Assembly (NCBI RefSeq): GCF_014836545.1
Contig: NZ_JACSQS010000009.1
Span: 95,335 to 159,334 of the forward strand
Reading direction: 5' to 3'
Length of the DNA: 64,000 nucleotides
Source of the DNA: Stenotrophomonas lacuserhaii
GTDB lineage: Bacteria > Pseudomonadota > Gammaproteobacteria > Xanthomonadales > Xanthomonadaceae
Shown here: positions 1 through 8,099 of the stretch, one piece after another
Layout: each line of letters opens with the position of its first letter
Position numbering within the stretch: the first letter of the stretch is position 1
Program-made: the position numbers and the translations under genes
Notes under the pieces: generated by a model
Told to the model about the DNA's origin: nothing
The model's database searches: none
The model's input: only the letters and a program-made list of their open reading frames with translations

Positions 1-6
1 GGGGGC

Positions 7-2196
7 ATGGATGTCTCCCACCTGCTTGATGGCCTGAACCCGGCCCAGCGCGATGCCGTGTCCGCCCCCCCTGGCCACCACCTGGTGCTGGCCGGCGCGG
101 GCTCCGGCAAGACCCGCGTACTGACCCACCGCATCGCCTGGCTGCACGAAGTGTTCGGCGTGCCGACCCATGGCATTTTCGCGGTGACCTTCACCAACAA
201 GGCGGCCGGCGAGATGCGCCACCGGATCGACGCGCAGCTGCCCAATGGCAGCCGTGGCGCGTGGATCGGCACCTTCCACGGGCTGGCCAACCGGCTGCTG
301 CGGCTGCACTGGGCCGAAGCCAGGCTGCCCGATTCCTTCCAGGTGATGGATTCGGATGACCAGCTGCGGCTGGTCAAGCGCGTGGTGCAGGCCCTGGAGC
401 TGGATGACGGCAAGTACCCGCCCAAGCAGATCGCCTGGTGGATCAACGAACAGAAGGACGAGGGTCGCCGGCCGCAGCACATCCAGCCCGAGCCGAATGA
501 CGCCTGGCTGGACACCATGCGCCAGGCCTACACCGAGTACCAGGCGCGCTGCGACCGCGCCGGCCTGGTCGACTTCGCCGAACTGCTGCTGCGCGCGCAT
601 GAGCTGCTGCGCGACAACCCGGCCCTGCTGGCGCATTACCGCGCCCGCTTCCGCGAGATCCTGGTCGACGAATTCCAGGACACCAACTCCATCCAGTACG
701 CCTTCGTGCGCGTGCTGGCCGGCGACACCGGGCATGTGTTCGTGGTCGGCGACGATGACCAGGCCATCTATGGCTGGCGCGGCGCGAAGGTGGAGAACGT
801 GCAGGGCTTCCTGCGTGATTTCCCCGGCGCGCAGACCATCCGGCTGGAACAGAACTACCGTTCCACCGCCAACATCCTGGGCGCGGCCAACGCGGTCATT
901 TCGCACAATCCGGACCGCATCGGCAAGGAGCTGTGGACCGACAGCGGCGACGGCGATCCGATCGACCTGTACGCGGCCTACAACGAGATGGACGAGGCGC
1001 GTTACATCGTCGAACGTGCCCGGCAGTGGGTGCGCGACGGCGGCAGCCATGGCGAAGTGGCGGTGCTCTACCGCAGCAATGCGCAGTCGCGCGCGCTGGA
1101 AGAAGTGCTGCTGAGCGAGCAGGTGCCGTATCGCGTGTACGGCGGCATGCGCTTCTTCGAACGCGCCGAAATCAAGGATGCGCTGGCCTACCTGCGGCTG
1201 CTGTCCAACCGCAACGACGATGCGGCCTTCGAGCGTGCGGTCAACACCCCCACCCGTGGCATCGGCGACCGCACCCTGGACGAGGTGCGCCGCGAGGCGC
1301 GCGCGCAGGGCATTTCGCTATGGGAAGCCACCATGCTGGTCACCCAGGGCAACGCGCTGGCGGCGCGCGCGCGCAACGCGCTGGCCGGCTTCCTGGTGCT
1401 GGTCAATGAACTGCAGGCGCAGACCGTGCACATGACCCTGGCCGAGCGCATCGACCACGTGCTGGCGCGCTCGCTGCTGCGCGAGCACTGGAGCAAGGAA
1501 AGCCGCAACGCGCTGGACTCCGAATCGCGCACCGACAACCTCGACGAACTGGTGTCGGTGGCCTCGCGCTTCGTGCGCCGCACCGACGATGTCGAAGAAG
1601 TGGAGGACATGGACGAGCTGGTCGCCTTCCTCGCCTATGCCGCGCTGGAAGCCGGCGAAGGACAGGCGCAGGCCAACGAAGACGGCGTGCAGTTGATGAC
1701 CCTGCATTCGGCCAAGGGCCTGGAGTTCCCGCTGGTGTTCCTGGCCGGCATGGAAGACGGCCTGTTCCCGAGCGCTCGTTCGCTGGAAGAAAGCGGGCGG
1801 CTGGAGGAAGAACGCCGACTGGCCTACGTCGGCATCACCCGCGCGCGGCAGAAGCTGGTGCTGTGCTACGCCGAATCACGGCGCATCCATGGCCAGGACA
1901 ACTACGGGGTGCCGTCGCGCTTCCTGCGCGAGATCCCGCGCGAGCTGCTGCATGAAGTGCGGCCGAAGGTGCAGGTGTCGCGGCCGGCATCGCTGGGCGC
2001 CAGCCGCGGCGGCGGGCATGCCGCGCTGGAGGCACCGCCGCTGAAGCTGGGCACGATGGTCACCCATCCCAAGTTCGGCGAAGGCATGGTCACCGACTAC
2101 GAAGGCAGCGGCGCGCATGCACGCGTGCAGGTGGAGTTCGCCGATGCCGGCAGCAAGTGGCTGGTGATGGCCTACGCCAACCTGACCGCGCTGTAA
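7..2196 (+). CDS. uvrD: ATP-dependent DNA helicase UvrD (helicase II)
   Basis: Superfamily 1A 3'-5' DNA helicase of 729 aa that unwinds DNA in nucleotide excision and mismatch repair. All SF1 motifs are visible: Walker A AGAGSGKT (residues 29-36), motif II DEFQDT, motif III GDDDQAIYGWRGA, motif IV QNYRST, motif V LHSAKGLEFPLVF and motif VI YVGITRARQ. The C-terminal 50 residues (VTHPKFGEG...KWLVMAYANL) match the UvrD/PcrA C-terminal tail, which Rep lacks, so I call UvrD rather than Rep. The ATG lies only 7 bases into the window, so its upstream signals cannot be judged. The small phosphatase gene follows 17 bp downstream on the same strand. Confidence 0.95.
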   Translation: MDVSHLLDGLNPAQRDAVSAPPGHHLVLAGAGSGKTRVLTHRIAWLHEVFGVPTHGIFAVTFTNKAAGEMRHRIDAQLPNGSRGAWIGTFHGLANRLLRLHWAEARLPDSFQVMDSDDQLRLVKRVVQALELDDGKYPPKQIAWWINEQKDEGRRPQHIQPEPNDAWLDTMRQAYTEYQARCDRAGLVDFAELLLRAHELLRDNPALLAHYRARFREILVDEFQDTNSIQYAFVRVLAGDTGHVFVVGDDDQAIYGWRGAKVENVQGFLRDFPGAQTIRLEQNYRSTANILGAANAVISHNPDRIGKELWTDSGDGDPIDLYAAYNEMDEARYIVERARQWVRDGGSHGEVAVLYRSNAQSRALEEVLLSEQVPYRVYGGMRFFERAEIKDALAYLRLLSNRNDDAAFERAVNTPTRGIGDRTLDEVRREARAQGISLWEATMLVTQGNALAARARNALAGFLVLVNELQAQTVHMTLAERIDHVLARSLLREHWSKESRNALDSESRTDNLDELVSVASRFVRRTDDVEEVEDMDELVAFLAYAALEAGEGQAQANEDGVQLMTLHSAKGLEFPLVFLAGMEDGLFPSARSLEESGRLEEERRLAYVGITRARQKLVLCYAESRRIHGQDNYGVPSRFLREIPRELLHEVRPKVQVSRPASLGASRGGGHAALEAPPLKLGTMVTHPKFGEGMVTDYEGSGAHARVQVEFADAGSKWLVMAYANLTAL

Positions 2197-2213
2197 CGTC
2201 AGCAGCGCACGCC

Positions 2214-2540
2214 ATGTCCCGCCACGTGCTGTTCCTGTGCAGCCAGAACCGCCTGCGCAGCCCGACGGCCGAGCAGGTGTTCGCCGACTGGCCTGGCATT
2301 GAAACCGCGTCGGCCGGGTTGCTGGCCGATGCGGATGAACTGCTGGGGCCTGAGCTGCTGGAATGGGCCGATCTGGTGTTCGTGATGGAGCGCGCGCACC
2401 GCACGCGGTTGTCGGCACGCTTCGCCCCTTGGTTGAACGGCAAGCGCGTGGTGTGCCTGGATATCCCGGATGACTACGACTACATGGACCCGGCGCTGGT
2501 CGAGCTGCTCAAGCGCAAGGTCAGTCCGCACCTGCGCTGA
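2214..2540 (+). CDS. Small protein tyrosine phosphatase-like protein
   Basis: 108 aa, clearly shorter than the roughly 150 aa of classic low-molecular-weight phosphatases. The phosphate-binding loop C-x5-R-S is present near the N terminus (C9-SQNRL-R15-S16). An Asp-rich stretch near the C terminus (DIPDDYDYMDP) sits where the general-acid Asp of LMW-PTPs lies. This matches the short predicted phosphatase family (COG4551-like) known from proteobacteria. I chose the ATG that puts the P-loop at residues 9-15; an in-frame start at 2157 would overlap the end of uvrD and add residues unlike the family. Substrate unknown. Confidence 0.8.
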   Translation: MSRHVLFLCSQNRLRSPTAEQVFADWPGIETASAGLLADADELLGPELLEWADLVFVMERAHRTRLSARFAPWLNGKRVVCLDIPDDYDYMDPALVELLKRKVSPHLR

Positions 2541-2674
2541 GTGGCCGGCGTGGGCGTACGGCATCCCAGTCCAGCTGGGGGAGGACGGTGTCATGCTGAC
2601 CAGTGCCGTATTTATGAAAGCCCGCATCTATGGCTGGAAGCAGTATTTCCTTCTTGTTCAATGAAGGAAGGCGC

Positions 2675-5600
2675 ATGCCCGTTGCTGGCTCCTCGTCGCA
2701 GGCAACGCCCGCAGTGATCCGCGGGCGGCATCTATCCGGCCCCGTGCAGGGACGCGCCTCAGCGTCCACCCTCGGCAGCCTGCTGGTCAGCAACACCGCC
2801 CCGTTGCGCGAGCGCCGTCTCTCTGCGCCCTCAGGCCCGCAGCGGGTGTCGGCGGAGGACTGCCCGCCCGTCGCTGGAGCAGCCGATGCGATGCGGCAGA
2901 CGACCACGCTGCGCGCCCTGTTCCACACGATGGACGGAGTGCGGCAGGCGTTGGACAGCGGAGATATGGGGGCGGGCCGGCACGCAGATTCCGATGCGGG
3001 AGGTGACGGCCCAGGCCCGGCAGCGGCCCGCGCATGGACCGGCGCCGGCAGCCGTCCCGCCGCGCTGGTCTGCCTCGATGGCGCAGACTGGAGGGTGAAG
3101 GAAACCGGGGACACCGGGCTCAGTGCGATGGAGGCCAGCCTGTCCCGCGTGTTCCAGCTTACCGGCCTGGCCGCGCCGGACGCGCGCGTGATGGCAGCCG
3201 ACGCCTCGCTGCCGGGCGACAGCCAGCGCTTTGCTTCGCGCTACGAACCCAGCTTCAAGGACCTTGGCAGCTTCCTTGCCACGCCGGCTGCCGAAGCCTT
3301 GGCCGGCGCAGGCGATGAAGGGGCCAGGATGCGCTACGCCCAGCTGCGCAGCGACCATGCAGCGGCTGTTTCGACCTGCGATGCGGTGCTGCAGCGCGCC
3401 GGGGTCGAGTACTTCTGGCAGGTGCAGGACGCTGGACTGCAGGCCGAACACGCAGCGGCCGACAGGCAACGATTCGATGCGCTGGAGGCGATGAACCGCT
3501 TGCTGCCGACCGCAGTGCGCAGCGACCAGGTCCGCCATTTCATCGCCTCGCGATGGCTCGGCAACTGGGATCATCTGAACTTCCGGATGGAGAACTTCGG
3601 CTACGCCGAGCGCGATGGACAGCCCGTGGCGATGACCGTGGATTTCGGTTCGTGCGGGCCGCTTGGATTCGCCACGCTCGATGCGCGCAGGGTGATGCTG
3701 CCCAAGCAGGCCAGTGGCGATATCGCCATGCTGCAGCGGCCCGCCTCGCTGTATCCGATACCGGATGCCTTCGTTGAGAACGCTGCGGAGTTCGACGCCA
3801 TGGGGGCAGATCCCGGCCGGTTGCATGACACGCTGGGCTGGCCCTATGGATTCCAGTCGGAGAGCGTTGCCGAGCTCATGCGTGCGCCCGCCGCGCCCGA
3901 CCCGGCCATTGCCGATGCGATGGCTGAAATGGGTTATCGGCTCGCGCTGGTTCCTGCAATGACCGTACATGCGGTCGTCGACGCAGGATGGCAGGTTCCC
4001 GCTGGCGCGCCGGAAGGCCACTGGCCGGACGCCGCACGGATGGCCGGCACCCTGGTGCAGCGCCGGCAGGCCCTGCTGGCGCAGTATGCGCCAGCGCAGA
4101 TCCGCGACTGGATCAGCGCCGACCCCGAGCGCGCCGCGCGGGTCCGGCAGCAGATGCTGGACGGCATCGGCGCTGCCCTGGGCGGTGATGCCGGCCCCAT
4201 GGCTCTGCAGGAACACATCAACGCCCTGCACGCCGGGCATCAGATGCTGATGGACGGCGACATTGCTTCTGTGATGGGTGACGCCACGGCGCACGCCCCC
4301 AATGCCGCCACGGCACGGATCAGGACGCTGCAGCAGCTGCATGACTGCAATCGACGGCTGGCCGTCGCCCTGGACACCAACATGGAGGCGGACGTCCGCG
4401 CGATCGGCGAGGAACTGTTGTCCCCAACGGTATTCGGGGAGCTGTTGAAGGACCTGGGCCTGGGTCCAGGGTCGGGTGCGATGGGGCGCGCGAGCTTCGA
4501 GGCAAACCGCGATTGGCTGTTGCTGGTGAACCGCCTGGTGGAATCCGGCCATCTCGCCGCCACGCAGGTCACGCACCGCCTGTTGGAACCGTTCGAAGGA
4601 GCTGCCTATTCGCCCAACGTCGGCGCGCATGCCCATCGTGACCCCGCGCTCGGGATGGCTTTCATCGAGCTGCTGGAGACCCTGCTGGCCAGATCGCCGG
4701 AGATCACCCCCCTGATGCTGCGCGCGGGCCTGCTGGCGGCGAAGGAGAAGGGCTATCCCAACTATTACGCCGCGTTGGCGGCATCAGGCGCATCGACCGC
4801 GTGGGACCAGCGCCTGCAACAGGCCGATCTGTTGCCAGGCAACGCGGAATACATCCGCTTGAGGTCGTTGCGCAGCTGGGCGGTCAAGAAGGTGTCCTAC
4901 GAGCCGCGCCGCGGTGACGAACCGATCAGGGTCGCAGCGGAGGCGCAGCAGCTGTCCGCGCTGCCGCTGCGCGCTCTGGTGCAGCATGTGCAAGCTGCGT
5001 ATGGTGCCCGCCGCATGATCGAACTGGAGCTGCCCGTCATGCGTGAGAAACTGCACATGAAGCTGACCACCGCTGCCGAGGACAAGGCGCTGAAGACGCT
5101 TGTCCACGCCAGCGTGGAAGGCGCCTGGAAGGACGCCACGGAAAAACACCGGCTTCCACGCAATACGCCTGCACCGCCCACGATGATCAAGGAGCTCCAG
5201 CACGACGCGCTGGAGGACTACTGGATTCGGATGAGGAAGCTGCGCAAGGCCGATGCCGAGGCCTGGATCCAGGCCGGTGAGCGGCGCTACACGAAGGCGG
5301 TGCTGGCGCAGCCTGGACTATCGCTGGCGGACCGGCGTCAGCTGCTCAAGCAGTGTGCTGCAGAGATTGAAATCGACATCAGCAACATGGTGCGCGATGC
5401 CGGGGGCAGCGATGATGATGCCCTGGATGCAGCGGGCATCGACCAACGCGCGCAGCAGCACGCGACTGCCACGGCCGGTGACATGGCCGGCCGTGCAGCG
5501 GCCAAGGCCCAGGCGGATGCACAGGCAGAGGCACGCGTGAGAGCCGAACAGCAGGCACGCAGCAAGGCCGGTGAATCCGCTCAGCGCGCATCCACCAGCG

Positions 5601-6040
5601 CGGCTGGGAAGGCCACGCACGCCGCGGCTCTTGCCGCCAGCTCGCAGGCCAGTGCGCAGGCCCAGGCCACCGCGCGTAGAGAGGCAGAGCGGCGTGCAGG
5701 TGAAAAGGCCGCGAAGGAAGCTTCGGCGCGTGCCACGCGTGATGCGATCGTCCACAGCCGCCAATTCAAAAATGAGGTGGAGACACGCCTCGCCATTCTT
5801 CGCGCACCGCCGCCGCCCGGTGCCGCGTCCTCGTCCTCCCGGCAGACACAGCGGCAGATAGAGCAGCGTGCCGGCGCGCTCAGGGAAGATCGCTTGAATG
5901 CACCGCTTCAGGCACGTCTGGATGCGCTCAGGGAAAGCTCCCCACGCGGAGAAACAGCCCCTCGCTCCCGCGCCGGGCGGCAACGCACCCGGGAGTACGT
6001 CGACCCCCGCAGCGGGACGTCCGGCAGCACGACCCGATGA
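2675..6040 (+). CDS. Large protein of unknown function with kinase-like signatures and an Ala/Arg-rich coiled-coil tail (effector candidate)
   Basis: 1121 aa with no signal peptide or membrane segment. The ATG at 2675 is preferred over 2630 because AAGGAAGG lies just upstream (2664-2671). Residues 1-125 are Ser/Ala/Pro/Gly-rich and look disordered. Residues about 135-330 carry a pattern resembling bacterial HipA/PI4-kinase-like folds: a Lys in WRVKET (K142), a following helix with E153, the phrase LTGLAAPDARV, a possible catalytic loop GNWDHLNFRMEN (D299, N302/N307) and VDFG (323-325). The middle is helical with no recognised domain. About residues 880-1010 are an Ala/Gln/Arg/Glu-rich coiled coil, followed by a basic, Ser/Pro-rich tail. 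I do not recognise the family; kinase-like is an inference from motifs. The N terminus resembles secreted effectors, but no secretion genes are in view. Confidence 0.7.
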   Translation: MPVAGSSSQATPAVIRGRHLSGPVQGRASASTLGSLLVSNTAPLRERRLSAPSGPQRVSAEDCPPVAGAADAMRQTTTLRALFHTMDGVRQALDSGDMGAGRHADSDAGGDGPGPAAARAWTGAGSRPAALVCLDGADWRVKETGDTGLSAMEASLSRVFQLTGLAAPDARVMAADASLPGDSQRFASRYEPSFKDLGSFLATPAAEALAGAGDEGARMRYAQLRSDHAAAVSTCDAVLQRAGVEYFWQVQDAGLQAEHAAADRQRFDALEAMNRLLPTAVRSDQVRHFIASRWLGNWDHLNFRMENFGYAERDGQPVAMTVDFGSCGPLGFATLDARRVMLPKQASGDIAMLQRPASLYPIPDAFVENAAEFDAMGADPGRLHDTLGWPYGFQSESVAELMRAPAAPDPAIADAMAEMGYRLALVPAMTVHAVVDAGWQVPAGAPEGHWPDAARMAGTLVQRRQALLAQYAPAQIRDWISADPERAARVRQQMLDGIGAALGGDAGPMALQEHINALHAGHQMLMDGDIASVMGDATAHAPNAATARIRTLQQLHDCNRRLAVALDTNMEADVRAIGEELLSPTVFGELLKDLGLGPGSGAMGRASFEANRDWLLLVNRLVESGHLAATQVTHRLLEPFEGAAYSPNVGAHAHRDPALGMAFIELLETLLARSPEITPLMLRAGLLAAKEKGYPNYYAALAASGASTAWDQRLQQADLLPGNAEYIRLRSLRSWAVKKVSYEPRRGDEPIRVAAEAQQLSALPLRALVQHVQAAYGARRMIELELPVMREKLHMKLTTAAEDKALKTLVHASVEGAWKDATEKHRLPRNTPAPPTMIKELQHDALEDYWIRMRKLRKADAEAWIQAGERRYTKAVLAQPGLSLADRRQLLKQCAAEIEIDISNMVRDAGGSDDDALDAAGIDQRAQQHATATAGDMAGRAAAKAQADAQAEARVRAEQQARSKAGESAQRASTSAAGKATHAAALAASSQASAQAQATARREAERRAGEKAAKEASARATRDAIVHSRQFKNEVETRLAILRAPPPPGAASSSSRQTQRQIEQRAGALREDRLNAPLQARLDALRESSPRGETAPRSRAGRQRTREYVDPRSGTSGSTTR

Positions 6041-6055
6041 TCCGCGGGTCGTCGG

Positions 6056-6769
6056 TCAGCAGTGCGGGCTCGTGCCCGCGGCATAGGCCAACCCACGCCG
6101 CAGCAGCGCACGCACATCGGGATCGGCGTACACCGCCGCATCGTGGCCCAAGCCGGTATACCAGCTTCGGCCGCGGCCCATCGGCCGGCACCAGGTGATG
6201 GGATGGTCATCGCCCATCGTGCCGCCTTCGTAGCCTGCTTCATCCACGGTGGCCAGCACCTGCACCCAGGGTCGCGGATTGCGTCGGTAGTTGTAGAGTT
6301 CATCGGTGATCGGCCACTGCACGCCGTCATCGCCCCCGCCATGCAGCGTCACCCGCGCAGTCTGCAGGCCGGGTGGATGCTTGTGGAACCAGGCACCGAC
6401 CAGTTCGCCATAGAACGGCCAGTCGTATTCGGTATCGGCCGCAGAATGCAGGCCGAGGAAACCTCCGCCTCCTTCGATGAAAGCCTGGAGCGCGGCCTGC
6501 TGCGGCTCATCCAGTACGTCACCGGTGGTGTTGGCGAACACCACGGCGCGAAAGGCTGACAGCCCTTCAGCAGTGAATACGCCGCTGTCTTCGCCATGCA
6601 CCACCCGCAGTCCCTGCTCGGCGGCCAGCGAGCCCAGCGTTTCCACGGCTACCGGAATGGAGTCGTGGCGGAACTTGGCGGTCCGGGTGAAAACCAGGAT
6701 CGCATCGTCGGCATAGGCCGGCCAGGGGAGCAGCAACAGGGCCAGGCAGCAGGAGATGAGAGCGCGCAT
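6056..6769 (-). CDS. Secreted ThuA-like domain protein
   Basis: 237 aa from the ATG that starts a clean signal peptide (MRALISCCLALLLLPWPAYA, cleavage after about residue 20). The mature part reads as one ThuA domain, a glutamine-amidotransferase-like fold: AILVFTRTAKFRHDSI at the N-terminal strand, VVFANTTGDVLD, GGGFLGLHSAADT, and near the end MGDDHPITWCRPMGRGRSWYTGLGHD. ThuA-fold proteins are linked to sugar utilisation or are predicted glycoside-related enzymes. The catalytic role is not settled and I cannot name a substrate. The gene converges on the unknown gene ending at 6040 with 15 bp between them, so it is its own transcription unit. Confidence 0.85.
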   Translation of the reverse strand: MRALISCCLALLLLPWPAYADDAILVFTRTAKFRHDSIPVAVETLGSLAAEQGLRVVHGEDSGVFTAEGLSAFRAVVFANTTGDVLDEPQQAALQAFIEGGGGFLGLHSAADTEYDWPFYGELVGAWFHKHPPGLQTARVTLHGGGDDGVQWPITDELYNYRRNPRPWVQVLATVDEAGYEGGTMGDDHPITWCRPMGRGRSWYTGLGHDAAVYADPDVRALLRRGLAYAAGTSPHC

Positions 6770-6898
6770 GCGGCCGATTCTGGCACGCACCGCCCGCTGC
6801 GCCATGCTGCACTGCATTGATCGTGCTCAAGGCGCGGCCTGCACGCGGGGTATGTAATGCTCCTGTTCCCACACGGCGGATCACCAAGGAGCCCGGCC

Positions 6899-7345
6899 AT
6901 GTACAAGCGCATCCTGATTGCCACCGACGGGTCCGAACTGTCGGAAAAAGGCCTGATGAAGGGTCTGGAGCTGGCCAAGGACCTGGACGCGGAGGTCGAT
7001 ATCGTTACCGTATCCGAGCCTTGGGCCGTTGGCATGTATGACGCCATGGGCTGGAGCGTCGGCTACATGAACAGCCCGGAATACAAGGCCGACCGCGAAG
7101 AGTCAGCGCAGAAGATCCTGCAGCCCGCGCTGGCCACTGCGCAGGCGCAGGGCGTGCGGGCCAACGGCGTGCACGTGCTGGACCGCTATGCGGCCGACGG
7201 TGTGATCGACGTGGCCGGCGAGCGCAGTTCGGACCTTATCGTGATGACCTCGCATGGCCGGCGCGGCATGACCCGCGTGCTGCTGGGCAGCCAGACCGCT
7301 GAAGTGCTCGCGCGCAGCAGCATACCGGTGCTGGTCATCCGCTGA
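6899..7345 (+). CDS. Universal stress protein (UspA family)
   Basis: 148 aa single Usp domain. The N-terminal strand YKRILIATDGSELSEKG and the C-terminal nucleotide-binding signature SHG-x9-GS (SHGRRGMTRVLLGS) followed by ARSSIPVLVI are typical of ATP-binding Usp proteins. A Shine-Dalgarno AAGGAG lies at 6887-6892. An in-frame ATG at 6857 would add 14 residues unlike the family. The protein is cytoplasmic and probably induced under stress. It stands alone and ends shortly before a REP palindrome. Confidence 0.92.
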   Translation: MYKRILIATDGSELSEKGLMKGLELAKDLDAEVDIVTVSEPWAVGMYDAMGWSVGYMNSPEYKADREESAQKILQPALATAQAQGVRANGVHVLDRYAADGVIDVAGERSSDLIVMTSHGRRGMTRVLLGSQTAEVLARSSIPVLVIR

Positions 7346-7412
7346 GACAGCGTTCCCGGGGAGGGGACCCGGCGTCGGTCGCAGGAAGCGGCCGGCGCCG
7401 TCTTCTGCCCTG

Positions 7413-7437
7413 GTGGGTGACGACCGTTGGTCGTCAC
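7413..7437. repeat. REP palindrome (SMAG-like)
   Basis: Perfect 9-bp inverted repeat GTGACGACC / GGTCGTCAC around GTT (7417-7437), preceded by GGTGG. It lies between the convergent ends of the stress-protein gene and the small hypothetical gene. The same palindrome recurs at 38461, 48750 and 58466, and related forms at 19446 and 44780. Confidence 0.85.
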
Positions 7438-7456
7438 GTTGCGCCAGCCGCCACGC

Positions 7457-7699
7457 TCAGTCGCGCAGCTTCAGGGTCTGCGATTCGTCCAGGCTGCCAT
7501 CGGCCTGCAGCACCACGTAGCGCTCGCCACTGCGGTCGAACAGCACCGGGATCGGATCGCGGAACAGCGGCCGCCGCACGAAGCGCAGCTGCCAGCCGAA
7601 ATGTTCCAGGGTCTGCACGGCGGACAGCTGCTCGGCAGTCAGCCCCTGGCGAAGGGCGGCCTGGTCGATCGGCAGGTTACGGCGTTCTACGTTGCTCAT
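7457..7699 (-). CDS. Small conserved-looking hypothetical protein
   Basis: 80 aa from the ATG at 7699 (MSNVERRNLPIDQAALRQGL...). I do not recognise a named domain. The central phrase FGWQLRFVRRPLFRDPIPVL followed by GERYVVLQADGSLDE looks like a compact beta-rich domain, and its coding character matches its neighbours. It has no signal peptide or membrane segment. It lies 16 bp downstream of the DUF2782 lipoprotein gene on the same strand, so the two are probably co-transcribed. The in-frame extension to 7813 overlaps that gene and is rejected. Confidence 0.7.
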   Translation of the reverse strand: MSNVERRNLPIDQAALRQGLTAEQLSAVQTLEHFGWQLRFVRRPLFRDPIPVLFDRSGERYVVLQADGSLDESQTLKLRD

Positions 7700-7715
7700 T
7701 TCGAAAGAACGTGCA

Positions 7716-8012
7716 TCACCAGCTGTAGAGCTTCCAGTACACCGGCGACACGCCGTCCTTGGAATTATCCATGCGGCCATCGCCGTTCTGGTCGTAGATG
7801 AAATAGGGGGCACCGCGCACCGGGGTCACCTTGACCATGCGCAGCTGGCCTGCCACGCGGTATTCCTCCAGCACGTCGCCGTTGTCCAGCGTGCGCTTGG
7901 CGATGTCGGCACCGGCCACATCGACCGGCGGTGCACCGGCGCCACCGGGGGTCGCGCAGCCGGCCAGCAGCAGGGCCAGCAGCAACGGCGCGGCGAGCAT
8001 CATGGGTTTCAT
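7716..8012 (-). CDS. DUF2782 lipoprotein
   Basis: 98 aa lipoprotein: hydrophobic leader ending in the lipobox LLAG-C (Cys19). The mature part contains RTLDNGDVLEEYRVAGQLRMVKVTP, a GxPYFIYDQNGDG segment and a Trp-Lys-Leu-Tyr end. This is the pattern of the small DUF2782 family found next to polA in xanthomonads and pseudomonads. Function unknown; it should be anchored to an envelope membrane facing the periplasm. It is divergent from polA with an 87-bp gap holding both promoters. Confidence 0.85.
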   Translation of the reverse strand: MKPMMLAAPLLLALLLAGCATPGGAGAPPVDVAGADIAKRTLDNGDVLEEYRVAGQLRMVKVTPVRGAPYFIYDQNGDGRMDNSKDGVSPVYWKLYSW

Positions 8013-8087
8013 GGGCAGGAGTCCTTGGCCGGGTGTGTCAGGGATTATGCCCCAGCTGGCGTGACCGACGTGCAGGCGCGGGGCGCG

Positions 8088-8093
8088 TAGAAT
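8088..8093 (+). promoter_or_regulatory. Candidate -10 element of polA
   Basis: TAGAAT ends only 6 nt before the polA ATG at 8100, so transcription from it would start at or next to the start codon and give a leaderless or near-leaderless mRNA. No good -35 is evident. The call rests on the hexamer and its position. Confidence 0.4.
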
Positions 8094-8099
8094 CGTCGC

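Noticed and set aside
2541..2674. PIP-box type III regulon promoter before the large protein
   Set aside because: No TTCGC-N15-TTCGC pair is present in the gap.
2831..4636. 601-residue open frame antisense to the kinase-like gene
   Set aside because: It is a shadow of third-position G/C bias in the real gene: composition is His/Gln/Arg-rich, it shows no domain, and it has no believable start signals.
5700..6040. XVIPCD type IV secretion signal at the end of the large protein
   Set aside because: The C-terminal tail is basic and Ser/Pro-rich and lacks the conserved XVIPCD phrases I know.
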